In this document: positions 18,048 through 27,267 of the stretch, piece after piece
Numbering within the stretch: position 1 is the first letter of the stretch
Layout: each line of letters starts with the position of its first letter
Assembly (NCBI RefSeq): GCF_002245895.1
Contig: NZ_NPJZ01000002.1
Coordinates: 310,001-374,000, forward strand
Source of the DNA: Rhodococcus sp. OK302
Lineage (GTDB): Bacteria; Actinomycetota; Actinomycetes; Mycobacteriales; Mycobacteriaceae
DNA length: 64,000 nucleotides
Reading direction: 5' to 3'
The notes under the pieces: generated by a model
The model's database searches: none
Told to the model about the DNA's origin: nothing
The model's input: the letters and a program-made list of their open reading frames with translations, nothing else
Translations under genes and position numbers: made by a program

Positions 18048-18404
18048 CCCCATCAGGCAGTGTCAACGAAGATTACATCGGCGGTCACCCAGAGCCAGAG
18101 GTCGAGACCTGTTCTGCCGTCACCTTTTCGGCGCGAACCCGAATACAGCCGAACTTGTGTACTACTGCACATTGACCAGTAAGGATTCTCGTCACGTTCC
18201 GGAACATCGTGTTGGATCCCGGACACTCTCGCACCGCTGGCTGCCTACGAGCTAGTCAGGACGGCTCCCTCGGCATGAAGACCAGCGGGTGAGGACAAAA
18301 CTCGGACCCCGCCGACCTTGTGCGTCAGGAGATGGCGAGTCTCCTGTGACAGTGAGCCCGTCCTGGTCGTAGAGCGGAACAGTCCGATGATTCGATCCTT
18401 CATT

Positions 18405-18773
18405 TCAGATCCGTTCTCGCCCCTCGGCCGGGCCGGCTCGCATTCCATTCGTCGATGGATCAGCCCGATATCGGGCAGTGCCGTTGCACAGCTTCGCCGT
18501 GTCCGCGATGAGCTGGGCCGAGTCGGCGTAACCGCCGCCTCGGGTGATCGTGTAGCCGAGTTGACGGGCGGCGGCGTCGATCGTCGGGGAGTGCGGGATG
18601 TGCACGGGGAGCGACAACTCGGGTCGGGCAGGAAAAGCGTCGGACGCACGTTCGAAGACGGCGACTGCCGTGCCGCCCGCGAACCGCCCACGGTGGACGA
18701 TCCCGTCGACGGTGTCGTGGGCGCGGTGAATGGTGCGTGCCCAGTGCTGCGAGAGGACATGAGGGGCAAGAAA
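18405..18773 (-). pseudogene. RES-domain protein, C-terminal remnant
   Basis: Reading from just after a stop at 18774: FLAPHVLSQHWARTIHRAHD, TVDGIVHRGRFAGGTAVAVF and ERASDAF, which fits the end of RES domains (vDGI-x-Y-x-SR then the ALFER strand). These are NAD-degrading toxins or related enzymes. The N-terminal half with the YR-S and TG motifs is missing; the break abuts the next gene exactly. No antitoxin remains. Confidence 0.5.
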
Positions 18774-19604
18774 CTACTGGTCGCTTCGGTAGACGCTGCG
18801 GATGGTGCCGTCGAAGCCGACCGTCAGGAAGCCGTGCGCACCCGTGTCCTCGTTCCGCAGGTAGATGCCCACGGCCGGTCCGTCGTCCCCGCGGTCTGCG
18901 ATCAGGTAGACGTCGGTCGGGTCGCCCACGCCGAGCGTGCGATCGGCGCCGTAGAGCAGCCCGATCAGCCGGGGAACGTTCAGGAGCAGCTCCGCGAGGT
19001 CGACGGGCACGCCCTCGGTGCGGTTGGGCGACGTTCCGTCGTTCGTGATCCGGACCTGCCCACCCTCCACCTCGTACCGGTACGACTGCTCGCGGCCGGG
19101 TTGGCCGGGAACCGGGCGCGAGAACGTCGCGTACGCGGGGTAGACGGTTAGCCGGTCGACCTGCGAGTCGTCCAGGTGGTGGGCGATCTCGTCGAGCATC
19201 CGCCCGAAACCCGCCGCAGTGGTCAGTTCCGCTGGCGCTCCAGCCGTGGTGGCGGCCGGATCGTCGTTGTTCCGACCCGACGTGATCACCACGATTCCGC
19301 ACACCAGGACGACAACAGTCGCGAGCGCGACGGCCCAGCGGGTGCTCCGCGGCGGTGACGGCGTGGTCACGCTCTCCCGCAGATCCGCAGGCAGCTGCAG
19401 GTCCCGCACGAGTCGGTCGAGGTCGGCCAGCGTGCGCGCCGACCGGGTCGCCTCGGTCCGATTTCGGTGCTCGACATCGGTCAGCTGGCCATCGACGAAG
19501 GCCGAGTCGAGGGCGTCGCGCACGGCGTCGCGGTCGACGTCGCGGGCGCGCAGCCGCGTTGTCGCAGTCATGGGGCGGCGACGATTCCGCACGATCATCA
19601 TCAT
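18774..19604 (-). CDS. DUF1707 membrane protein
   Basis: A 276-residue protein. The N-terminal DUF1707 domain (LRARDVDRDAVRDALDSAFV, DGQLTDVEHRNRTEATRSAR, TLADLDRLVRDLQLP) is followed by one membrane helix (about 88-108, ALATVVVLVCGIVVI) and an extracytoplasmic domain of about 165 residues of unknown fold. The start overlaps the stop of the upstream paralogue, so the two form an operon. An internal ATG (19571) is an alternative start. DUF1707 is common in actinobacterial membrane proteins of unknown role. Confidence 0.8.
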   Translation of the reverse strand: MMMIVRNRRRPMTATTRLRARDVDRDAVRDALDSAFVDGQLTDVEHRNRTEATRSARTLADLDRLVRDLQLPADLRESVTTPSPPRSTRWAVALATVVVLVCGIVVITSGRNNDDPAATTAGAPAELTTAAGFGRMLDEIAHHLDDSQVDRLTVYPAYATFSRPVPGQPGREQSYRYEVEGGQVRITNDGTSPNRTEGVPVDLAELLLNVPRLIGLLYGADRTLGVGDPTDVYLIADRGDDGPAVGIYLRNEDTGAHGFLTVGFDGTIRSVYRSDQ

Positions 19605-20449
19605 CCCTCGGCCGGGGAGACGTTGACGACCGAGCCGTCCAGACGCGTGTCGACGGATCCCGATCGGTCCGCGTCGTCCTTGAACAGGACGGTGACCAAG
19701 CCTTCGGTTGGCGAGTCCGGGCGTACGAAGATGTACTCCACCCTTCCCAACGGCATCCCGACACGGTTCGCCCCCGTCGCGATCACGTCGCCGAGCCGGT
19801 CCACGTCGAGGGCCGCGAGGTCGACGGTGGCGGTGTCAAGGGGCCGTGACTCCGGATCTCTCGATGTGGAGAAGCCGGCGCGGAAGCTCCAATCCTGTTC
19901 GCGGTGCGGCTGGTCCTCCAGCATCCGGGTCACGAACACGTAGCTGGAGTAGAAGGTCACCTGGTCCACCCGCAGATCCCCGCCGAACTTCGCTCCGAGC
20001 TGACGCACGAATTCGCGGACTCCGTCGGCGGTGAGGGGATCGATCGGCTCGATCACGATTGGCTGTGGCTCGCCCGCCGGGATCGGCGCAGAGGCGGGAG
20101 CTTGCCGGGCGACACCGGTGGTGGGCGCCGCGTAGTCCCCGCGGGTGGCGAAGGCCAGTGTTCCGCCGACCGCCAGGACCGCGGCGACGGCGGCGGCCAC
20201 GACGCGTCCGGGAACCCGGCGCCGCGGCGCCGGCGCCCGGGTGGCCTCGACGAGATGCTCGGGGATCTGCAGTTCCGAGACCAGCGTGTCGAGTTCACCG
20301 AGCGTCTTGGCCTTCATCGCCGCGGCGGTGCGTACCTCGTACTCGGTGGGATCGAGCTGTCCCTCACCGTATCCGGCGTCGAGCAACCCGCATGTCTGGG
20401 CGCGATCGATGTCGCGCGCGCGAGTTCTGGAGGAATCCTGCTCAGGCAC
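19601..20449 (-). CDS. DUF1707 membrane protein, paralogue
   Basis: With the GTG at 20449 the product has 282 residues and begins VPEQDSSRTRARDIDRAQTC, the start of the DUF1707 domain (GEGQLDPTEYEVRTAAAMKA, TLGELDTLVSELQIP). One helix follows (about 80-100), then an outer domain similar in layout to that of the next gene (VDQVTFYSSYVFVTRM versus VDRLTVYPAYATFSRP). The two are tandem paralogues. The start was chosen because a good promoter ends seven bases before it. Confidence 0.8.
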   Translation of the reverse strand: MPEQDSSRTRARDIDRAQTCGLLDAGYGEGQLDPTEYEVRTAAAMKAKTLGELDTLVSELQIPEHLVEATRAPAPRRRVPGRVVAAAVAAVLAVGGTLAFATRGDYAAPTTGVARQAPASAPIPAGEPQPIVIEPIDPLTADGVREFVRQLGAKFGGDLRVDQVTFYSSYVFVTRMLEDQPHREQDWSFRAGFSTSRDPESRPLDTATVDLAALDVDRLGDVIATGANRVGMPLGRVEYIFVRPDSPTEGLVTVLFKDDADRSGSVDTRLDGSVVNVSPAEG

Positions 20450-20456
20450 GCAGGTG

Positions 20457-20486
20457 ATACTAGGAAACCGTTCGGAATCTTGTCCA
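20457..20486 (-). promoter_or_regulatory. sigma-70-type promoter for a leaderless DUF1707 operon
   Basis: On the minus strand: -35 TGGACA, 18-bp spacer, -10 TAGTAT, with the GTG start only seven bases beyond the -10. Transcription would begin at or next to the start codon, giving a leaderless mRNA; no ribosome-binding site is present. Leaderless transcripts are common in actinobacteria. Confidence 0.6.
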
Positions 20487-21092
20487 CCCGCCTCCGGACC
20501 GATCCAGCACCGACCCGTCAATACCTTATGTCCGTCCCCACTGCGGACCCGGCGCGGCCTCACCTCGGGCGACAAAACGACTCTCCAATGACTGGATTGA
20601 AGAATCTGCGTCAGGGCAGCCTGCTTGCAGATCGCTCAGCCAATAGGGCTGCCACGCTAACCCAGCGCATGAACTCGAAGGAAGAGACTGCCCCTACCGG
20701 TGCCCGACATCAACTACCCATATCACCTCAGATTTCTATTGTCATCCGCCGGCGACCGGTACGAAATCGTCTGGAACCGTCGCCGTTGGTGTCGCCGGGA
20801 GTGGACCGATGGGATAGCACTCGATCAGTGCTGGACGTTGAAACGTCACTGCGGCTACGTGTACCTCATCTCCACCGCGTTCGGACGCAACAAGCCCGCC
20901 GGCATGTACTTGCGGAGGGTCCCGGAGCGCGGAGGTCCGAGCATCTGCTCGCGGGCACCGTCGTCGGCAGCGACCCACGGCGGGGCCAGGGTGCCTCGGA
21001 CTGTTCACACTCATCGCCTTCTGATCGTGCTCATTGACCCGCTTGTCGCCCCCCTGCATGCTCGTCTCGGAGACGCTGGCGTATCGATCCCT
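20487..21092. other. intergenic region, nothing recognised
   Basis: About 600 bases between the divergent DUF1707 promoter and the next plus-strand gene. The open frame that runs upstream of that gene on the plus strand lacks a start with a ribosome-binding site and its translation shows no family; no hairpin or repeat stands out. Confidence 0.4.
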
Positions 21093-21551
21093 ATGATGTT
21101 GGGCATGTTCGAGTTCGTACTCTGGGGCTCCACTGGGCTCCTCGTCGCGGGGCTCCTCGCATTCTGGTGGCGTCAAGACGCCCGAGAACGCAGGGAGGCC
21201 GAGCTCTTCAAGCGGTGGGCCAACGCGACGGTCTGGAACAGCGATCCATCGGCGAGGATCGTGGTGATATCTCGGACGGATGTCGCCTCGCTCAGCGACG
21301 GCGTCGTGGAGATCGAAGTGGTCTTGACCTCAGACTCGCCGGTAGTCGCGGAAGCGGGATGGTATCTCCTCATCGCGGGTTGGACGGATGCTCAAGACCG
21401 TGCGAAACGTGGCGAATCCATTGTGTTCGGGCCCGCTGAGATCCTCGACTCGTTCCCACCCCACACGCCTGAGCTCGTAGATCGACTGAGGGGGCGCGGG
21501 GATCGACCGCCTCGCCTCGCGAGTCGACTGCTCGGACTCAGGGGACTCTAG
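21093..21551 (+). CDS. small membrane-anchored hypothetical protein
   Basis: From ATG 21093 the product has 152 residues: an N-terminal helix (MFEFVLWGSTGLLVAGLLAF), a basic stretch (RQDARERREAELFKRW) and a soluble domain with strands (ARIVVISRTD, VVEIEVVLTSD, GWYLLIAGWTDAQ). It resembles a single-pass protein facing the cytoplasm. Family unknown. A second ATG at 21105 is an alternative start. Confidence 0.55.
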   Translation: MMLGMFEFVLWGSTGLLVAGLLAFWWRQDARERREAELFKRWANATVWNSDPSARIVVISRTDVASLSDGVVEIEVVLTSDSPVVAEAGWYLLIAGWTDAQDRAKRGESIVFGPAEILDSFPPHTPELVDRLRGRGDRPPRLASRLLGLRGL

Positions 21552-21656
21552 GGCGTGTCTCCTGCTGCGTTGAGCCAGGCCATGATGGCTCGGAGAACGG
21601 CTCCGCGCGGTACGTGAGGGCGAGTTTGTCGTAGCGGGTTGGGGCGGGAGCGGCGA

Positions 21657-22166
21657 TCACTGTCCGGATCGCCACTGCAGTCGATAGCGGGACTTCAGTG
21701 TCTCTTCTGACTTCTCGTCGCCAGCCACAGCGGGGTCGACAAGATATCCGGCCGCGATACCCAACCCAACGCCAATGGCAGCGACGATTCCCATGGCAGC
21801 CAGATGCACCGACGACGCGGATGCATCCGGAAGATGTCGCTGACCAGACACGATCACCATTGGCATCCCACTCAAGACGACACTTAACATCACTGCCAAG
21901 CCCGTACACACACGGCGTGCCCCACGATCACTGGTGATGGTGGCGAGAAATCCCACCGCGCCGGGTACCACCACTCCTGCTGCGAAGAGACCGTAGAACG
22001 ACACCAATGAATTCGTATTTGTCACACCTGTCGAACCCCATTGAACAGCAACCGGATTCGGAAGGATTTCCACCCACGAAAGCGTGACGCACCACATGAG
22101 TACGTAGAAGACCAGCGGACCCACCAACGCCAGTACCCGGAGTCTGACCATCACCGACCTACCCAC
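21657..22166 (-). CDS. integral membrane protein, DUF1648-like layout
   Basis: A GTG at 22166 with AAGGA six bases upstream gives 169 residues; ATG 22151 is the alternative. Four hydrophobic helices are visible. The first (LALVGPLVFYVLMW) is followed by LPNPVAVQWGSTGVTNTNS, which recalls the LP-x-x-x-P-x-HW/W-x-x-x-G loop of DUF1648 proteins. The C-terminal tail is charged. Role unknown. Confidence 0.6.
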   Translation of the reverse strand: MGRSVMVRLRVLALVGPLVFYVLMWCVTLSWVEILPNPVAVQWGSTGVTNTNSLVSFYGLFAAGVVVPGAVGFLATITSDRGARRVCTGLAVMLSVVLSGMPMVIVSGQRHLPDASASSVHLAAMGIVAAIGVGLGIAAGYLVDPAVAGDEKSEETLKSRYRLQWRSGQ

Positions 22167-22467
22167 TGCACATCCTTCACAACCTGACGCTGGCCGTCGC
22201 GATCGACTTATTCGCAGGATACTTTCCCCTTTCGGCAGACCGATCAAACTCGGTTGTCTCTTCACAAGGGGCCTTCGATGAGTTCGAGCAGCTGGGTGAG
22301 GAGCCGGTCGGCTCGATCCTCAATCTCGTTGGAGACCGATGTGACAGTGCCCGATCGAAGTAGACAAATCTGCCGGAAATTTCGCGCTCTGCATCATCAC
22401 GACCACACCCACAAACGGATTGAGGCCGAAGCAACTACGGCCAGCAGACGGTCCGCCTCCGCACCGC

Positions 22468-22842
22468 TCAGACCCGCTCCCGCTCGGCGGCGACAGCAAC
22501 CGCCCGCTCGAAGGTACGGACAAGCACCGCCCGACGCTCAACCTTGTAATCGTCGTTCGGCTCGAGTTCGTCGATGTACCCGTCCCACACACACAGATAT
22601 CGGTCGCGCCAGTCGATCAGCACAGTCGTCGACGGAAAGGTCACACCGACCCGTCGGGTCTCGGCAATCTCGGTGAGGATCTCGAGCCACGCCGGCACCA
22701 TCTCCCCGCCCCACTCGTCCGGCTCCAAACTCGAGTCGTCCTCGAACTCCGCGGTGATGTCGTCGACGATCCGGCCGGTCAACATTCCCAACCCATCCGC
22801 GACGGTGTCACTGTCGAAGTTTCCTGAACCCCAGACGCCCAT
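22468..22842 (-). CDS. DUF4259 family protein
   Basis: A 124-residue soluble acidic protein starting MGVWGSGNFDSDTVADGLGM, the hallmark start of DUF4259 (MGxWGxGxFxNDxAxD). The family is found among orphan immunity-type genes in many bacteria, but its function is not established. The last residues (ERERV) may be a slightly shortened end. Confidence 0.75.
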   Translation of the reverse strand: MGVWGSGNFDSDTVADGLGMLTGRIVDDITAEFEDDSSLEPDEWGGEMVPAWLEILTEIAETRRVGVTFPSTTVLIDWRDRYLCVWDGYIDELEPNDDYKVERRAVLVRTFERAVAVAAERERV

Positions 22843-23140
22843 ACGCCCTCCCTTACCGCTCGCGTCGATTGCCGGTCGAGTCTATGTGGGCGCCCCGAGG
22901 AGAACTCGACAGACACACTCTGTTGCTCGACTCGGCACGCTGACTCTCTCGGGAACCGCGCGAGCTCTCTCGGGCACCGCGCGAGGATACGGCGGACCTC
23001 TGCTCACCGGAGTATCGATCGATTCCGTCGACGTGCAGCCCGCCGCCAGCGTCACCGGCGAACCAGCCCGCACTGCACGCCCACCTCGTCGGTATCCTCA
23101 CTCGAACACAGAAGGAGACGACGAAGGAAATGAGTCGATA

Positions 23141-23584
23141 ATGGTCGGGCGAGTAGCCAGCGAAAACGTCTTTCAGATTCGATTGAACGAGTTGTTCGCC
23201 GCCGCGAATCGGCGGCCGACCAACAGGGCAGTGGCGAAAGGACTTCTGGCACAAGGATGCCGGGTCTCGACGCCATATCTCTCGCAGTTGCGTAACGGAG
23301 TACGCGATAGCCCGTCCGACGAAGTCGTGACCGCGTTGGCCGACTACTTCGCCGTCTCCCCCGACTACTTCTTCACCATCCCCTGGTCCGGTGATCGAAC
23401 CCGCGCACAGGCCTCGGACACCGACATCGTCGAATATCTCGATGACCTGGCACTCAAAGAGCTCCTACGGACTGCGAACGGACTCTCCGCAGTATCGCTG
23501 GAGCTGCTCAACAATATGGCCACCAAATTCCGCATCTCCGATCACCGCCGCGCGGTCCCAGCAGATTCACCGTCTTACGACTGA
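23141..23584 (+). CDS. EspR-like XRE transcriptional regulator
   Basis: A 147-residue DNA-binding protein. The helix-turn-helix region (FQIRLNELFAAANRRPTNRA, VSTPYLSQLRNGVRDSPSDE, ALADYFAVSPDYFF) aligns with mycobacterial EspR, including the PYLSQLR recognition helix and the residues after it. The C-terminal half (KELLRTANGLSAVSLELLNN) fits EspR's dimerisation helices. EspR is a nucleoid-associated regulator of cell-wall and secretion genes. GAAGGA lies upstream of the chosen ATG. Confidence 0.8.
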   Translation: MVGRVASENVFQIRLNELFAAANRRPTNRAVAKGLLAQGCRVSTPYLSQLRNGVRDSPSDEVVTALADYFAVSPDYFFTIPWSGDRTRAQASDTDIVEYLDDLALKELLRTANGLSAVSLELLNNMATKFRISDHRRAVPADSPSYD

Positions 23585-23716
23585 CTATTCGAAGGAGCAG
23601 TCGGACGCCGCCACACTACGTCGGAGAAGTAGGCCTGGCGCTGCTTTCCGCATCGGTTCCAACACACCACCGCGCCACCAACCAGCCCAGTGAGCTGCAG
23701 CTGATGGGGTTCGAGC

Positions 23717-23905
23717 ATGGTGGCGAGCACCCACGCACAATCGATCCTCGACGAGAAGATCGACGAATACTCGACGCTGATGCGGGTGAGCCACCAAAGC
23801 GGCCAGAGAAACTTCACCGACGACTATCTCGTCATGCTCGGATTCGGCTCTCGCAGGAAGAACATGTGTGTGGCCAACGCCGCGATCGCCCGTGAATTGT
23901 CGTGA
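23717..23905 (+). CDS. hypothetical 62-residue protein, uncertain
   Basis: The frame MVASTHAQSILDEKIDEYST to VANAAIARELS has plausible composition and codon use, and a stop just before the convergent LAFTG gene. There is only a weak GGTT-type ribosome-binding site and no family. It could be a remnant. Confidence 0.35.
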   Translation: MVASTHAQSILDEKIDEYSTLMRVSHQSGQRNFTDDYLVMLGFGSRRKNMCVANAAIARELS

Positions 23906-23909
23906 TCGG

Positions 23910-24107
23910 TTACGCCATGTCGGGCAGTTCGTCGGCCCGCACTCGCGATGCCCGTAGAAGCAGAAGACCAGCGGCAACGACGATCAGCATCAAAACCGCC
24001 GCACCGGTAACGGGAAATCCGGTGAAGGCCAAACTACCGGCACCGCCCATCAAGGCCACTCCGCCACCTGCGGCGGGTCCCCCGCCGACACCGAGCCCTG
24101 TGTACAT
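23910..24107 (-). CDS. small LAFTG-type wall-sorted protein
   Basis: A 65-residue protein with a GAGGA ribosome-binding site before ATG 24107. A Gly-rich start (MYTGLGVGGGPAAGGGVALM) leads to SLAFTGF, a sortase E-like LAxTG motif, followed by a hydrophobic helix (VTGAAVLMLIVVAAGLLLL) and the basic RASR, the standard cell-wall sorting layout. There is no cleavable N-terminal signal peptide, which is odd for a sortase substrate, so it might instead be simply membrane-bound. Confidence 0.55.
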   Translation of the reverse strand: MYTGLGVGGGPAAGGGVALMGGAGSLAFTGFPVTGAAVLMLIVVAAGLLLLRASRVRADELPDMA

Positions 24108-24553
24108 CCGACATCCTCTGTTCCCACCACGGTTCGTGCTTGGTGTCCATTGGCGCCGCGAAGACGCCGACTCGACGCGGTGCGGGGCCGGCCAGCGGGG
24201 TTGGTGCGGGGCCGGCGGGCGGGCATTGGTGCGCGACGCCGCAGTCCAGTCACGGTCCCCCGCCCAGCTACATCGGGGCCCGGTCCGCCGCCGGCACGCC
24301 CTCCGCCGCGGGAGGAGCACCCGCGACGATGCTGCGCTCGGCATTGCGCTTGGTCTTCACCCAATCGCTCTGCCTACTCACGCGTCCGAACGCGATCACC
24401 GCGGCCAACATCACGATCAACCGGATCGACCTGCTCACCGACACCACTACCGGCTTCACTTAGGAGCTTCGGTCACGTCACAAACGATCGAACCGTACGC
24501 AGCCGCAGAGTCTTCGCCGCCAGATGCAGACCGAGTTCATTCGTTCTACTCGA

Positions 24554-24739
24554 TCAGCCCACTGCAGCTTTGCGACGGCGGACCACGACGAACCCGCCCG
24601 CACCGAGCGCCAGTACTACGCCCACAACACCCGCGACAGCAGGGCTGATCAGTGGTACCGCTGCGGTCTCGGCCGCTGTGTTCTCCAGGCACAGCGGAGC
24701 CCCCGCACAAGAAGCAGGGATGTTCGCCGGCTCCGCCAT
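24554..24739 (-). CDS. small single-pass membrane protein
   Basis: A 61-residue frame (MAEPANIPASCAGAPLCLEN onward) with one C-terminal helix (AVAGVVGVVLALGAGGFVVV) and a basic RRRK tail. It begins 12 bases after the DUF1963-like gene on the same strand, so it may be the operon's second gene. No ribosome-binding site is clear. Layout resembles the nearby LAFTG protein but without an LPxTG-type motif. Confidence 0.4.
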   Translation of the reverse strand: MAEPANIPASCAGAPLCLENTAAETAAVPLISPAVAGVVGVVLALGAGGFVVVRRRKAAVG

Positions 24740-24750
24740 CACCGTGGGGT

Positions 24751-25857
24751 TTAGGTCTGTTGGTAGATCACTGTTGCTACCTGGCAGCCTGGGCAGGCTT
24801 GCACGTACCAGATCCCCTCGGCGCCATCGACGACCAGACAGTTCAGCGGTATCCACGCCAGATGACGCATGATGTTCGCGCAGTCTGGGCAGGCCGCGTA
24901 TTCCGCGTCTTGGAGCCACATCGGTTGACCGCCGATGATCGGCACCTCGGCGACGTCGGCCTGGGCGCGCCAGGGGCCGAACGCCACGGGATCGGGAGAC
25001 CAGGTTTGGTTCATCGTTTCCTGATAGTCGCCCCGGTCGTGATCGGGCGTACCGGTCACGTCCAGCGTGTTTGTGCCATCCAGCGGGTAGCGGACCCAGA
25101 TGGTGACTCCGGTGCCGAGGCTGCCGGCCGCATCATTGAACATGCTGCACCACGCGCAGGCGGGAATCCGCAACATTCCTGGCAGGCCTAGAAAGTCGAA
25201 TTGTGCGTTTGTGCCGTCCAGCGTGAGGGCGTTGACAAGGCTCGCACCGCACGAGGGGCAGAGCTCCAGAAGCAGGCCGCCGATGGTGGCGCCAGTTTCG
25301 GGGTCGGAAGCCTGGCGGGTGGCGACTGTGCCGGGGAAGGTCAACTCCCGGCGCACGCCCGGGCCGCCGAGGGTCCAACCCGCTTGGTGTGCGTATGTTC
25401 TCGGGCCAACATGCAGCAACGCCTGCCAGGGATGCGGAGTGTCCTCCCACGCGTGGAATCGTTCGACGACAGTCGCGTCGCCGACGAATGCCAGCGCAAG
25501 AAGCAACTGGTTCGCGTCGCCGGCATCTGTGCTTTGCTCGAGACGCGAGAGGAGGATGTCGCGGTTCGCCGCAGAGGCATCCTTGTTGAAGAACGGAGGC
25601 CAATACTCTGCCGCCGCTGAGGCAACCACTGCGGCCGTGTTCAGATCACGCAACGCGACGAGGTTCGCAAGCTCAGAATCTGTCGCCGCGTCCGGACGGC
25701 GGTCGCCGTCGAAGAGTTCATCGAAACGCTGATCCGCCTGGTCCGCGGTCAACGCCATGATGGCGTCATACGTGCGCAGATTCTGACACTTCCAACACTC
25801 GCCATTACCAAACGTCAGCTGTGCACAGGTCGGGCATGGGTGCCGACGTCCACTCAT
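24751..25857 (-). CDS. zinc-ribbon / DUF1963-like protein, immunity-type
   Basis: About 368 residues from the ATG giving MSGRRHPCPTCAQ. An N-terminal zinc-binding pair (CPTC ... CWKC) is followed by a helical region (residues 35-130), then beta-rich sequence containing CPSCGAS and CAWC, and a C-terminal PMWLQDAEYAACPDC ... CPGC block. The Q-P-x-W-L-Q-D motif near the end recalls DUF1963/YwqG proteins. The many Cys pairs suggest several bound zinc ions. It lies next to SUKH genes. Function unproven. Confidence 0.55.
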   Translation of the reverse strand: MSGRRHPCPTCAQLTFGNGECWKCQNLRTYDAIMALTADQADQRFDELFDGDRRPDAATDSELANLVALRDLNTAAVVASAAAEYWPPFFNKDASAANRDILLSRLEQSTDAGDANQLLLALAFVGDATVVERFHAWEDTPHPWQALLHVGPRTYAHQAGWTLGGPGVRRELTFPGTVATRQASDPETGATIGGLLLELCPSCGASLVNALTLDGTNAQFDFLGLPGMLRIPACAWCSMFNDAAGSLGTGVTIWVRYPLDGTNTLDVTGTPDHDRGDYQETMNQTWSPDPVAFGPWRAQADVAEVPIIGGQPMWLQDAEYAACPDCANIMRHLAWIPLNCLVVDGAEGIWYVQACPGCQVATVIYQQT

Positions 25858-26028
25858 CGCTTCCATCTCCTTCTACCCCAAACCGGTCATGGCCCAGAAT
25901 GCGAACACGAGAGCGCCACGCACGGCACCCAACCGCATATCGGTGAGGGTCACAGTCTGCCACCGCGGGCATGACTGCTAGGTGCGGGAACGACCGACTT
26001 GGGTGCGCACAGTCGTGTGCACACTGGC

Positions 26029-26547
26029 TCACTCAGTGAAGAGCGATTTCCACAGCCGCGGATTGAGGGGCGCACGGTGGCCGGCAAGCGTTTCGAGAAG
26101 ATGACCGAAGCTTGCCGTGAATGGAACTGATTCCTCGAACTCCGGTTCCTCCCCGTGCACCACACTGCCGGCGCCGGCGCCGGCTGTCACGAGCGCGAGG
26201 AAGGAATACCCGTTCCTCACCGATAAGAGGATCGGAAGATGACGATCCCAGAACCGAACTACGGCCGATGCTTCCTCAGCTGTCTCCGCGGCGTCCAAGC
26301 TGATCAGCTCGAACTCATTCCACGCAAACACGTCGCCATCTGCCCCCACATAGTCACTCGCAGAAAGGAACCACACGGTTTCGTCTGCGCTCGACAGGCG
26401 TGCAAATGATGTCCACCAGGTCAAGAAATCCGGTGTAATCGCCTCATAACGAGAAAGTGGCATAGCCACCCCGCTATCGTCCGCTGCCTCCCGCATCCAC
26501 CTAGCGGCACGCAACGCGGCAATCGCGTTCTCAGCAGGATCCGTCAT
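26029..26547 (-). CDS. SUKH-like immunity protein
   Basis: A 172-residue soluble acidic protein. PLSRYEAITPDFLTWWTSFA matches the opening helix region of SUKH proteins, and FAWNEFELISLDAAETAEEA followed by RHLPILLSVRNGYSFLALVT fits the central strands. Near the C-terminus, VPFTASFGHLLETLAGHRAP is the closing helix. An adjacent remnant at 26.7-27.1 kb carries a related closing segment, so this was one of a tandem pair. No toxin gene is seen. Confidence 0.65.
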   Translation of the reverse strand: MTDPAENAIAALRAARWMREAADDSGVAMPLSRYEAITPDFLTWWTSFARLSSADETVWFLSASDYVGADGDVFAWNEFELISLDAAETAEEASAVVRFWDRHLPILLSVRNGYSFLALVTAGAGAGSVVHGEEPEFEESVPFTASFGHLLETLAGHRAPLNPRLWKSLFTE

Positions 26548-26712
26548 TTCAGCAGTCTATGCAGACAACTAATCGCATCGAAACGGCTGGAACTCTGACG
26601 CCCGCAGCCCGACAACATTGCGTCGATATGGAATGGCGTACACGTGCGTGGTTCGTTCTTAGTCAACTCTCACGATGAGCGGAGTCAGCCCTCCCGATTC
26701 CTTGACAGCAGA

Positions 26713-27138
26713 TTACGCGTTCATTGTCACTGCGCTGATTCGGAAATTGCCCACGTTCCACTGCCGCATTTCTTCGGCAGCGGCATCGTCGCAGAGGAAC
26801 CAACTCGACATGTACGGGTGCTTGCCGCTCGGGGCTGGCCGTTGCGTAACGACGTCGCGAGGTCGAGATGACTGCTCCCCTTGCGGTGCCGGTCGAGACA
26901 AAGGTAGCCCCGCGTTTTCTGCGGAGTGAATCCGTCGGGGCGTTGGTAGTGGCCTTCGTGCGAGCTGATCACTTCCCAGCGCCATCCTCGTGGCAGCAGA
27001 TGGGATGTGATGTCGACGGAGTCGGAATCCCCTAGATACATCCCGCGCGGAGTTTCCATCTCGAAGATCAAGGTCGAGCAGCTGACCGAAGGCGGCCGCG
27101 AGTGGTACCGGCCCTGATCGAAAGCCCTTCACCCTCAC
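26713..27138 (-). pseudogene. decayed SUKH-like paralogue
   Basis: The minus strand reads VPLAAAFGQLLDLDLRDG, homologous to VPFTASFGHLLETLAG of the intact SUKH-like protein next door, at the start of this stretch. In an overlapping frame MIFEMETPRGMYLGDSDSVD and EVISSHEGHYQRPDGFTP look like coding sequence of another small protein. No single frame holds together, so these are remnants. Confidence 0.4.
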
Positions 27139-27267
27139 TCACTGTTTCCGAGCCGTTCGGTACCGCATGTCCGGGCGGAGTGTTGCGCGCTGACCTCGAT
27201 TGCCACGATCATGGTCCAAGGAATCCCGGCCACGATTCCCGAGATGGAGTCGACGAGAGGCACAACT

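Noticed and set aside
18460..19764. 434-codon minus-strand frame across the DUF1707 region
   Set aside because: Arg/Pro-rich shadow in another frame of the two DUF1707 genes, a normal effect of high GC.
22177..22434. Short minus-strand coding-like piece ending SNEIEDRADRLLTQLLELIE
   Set aside because: Too short and without start or family; it may be the tail of a lost gene but cannot be supported.
24268..24459. 63-codon minus-strand frame with a hydrophobic start
   Set aside because: No ribosome-binding site and no similarity; the hydrophobic run could be chance.
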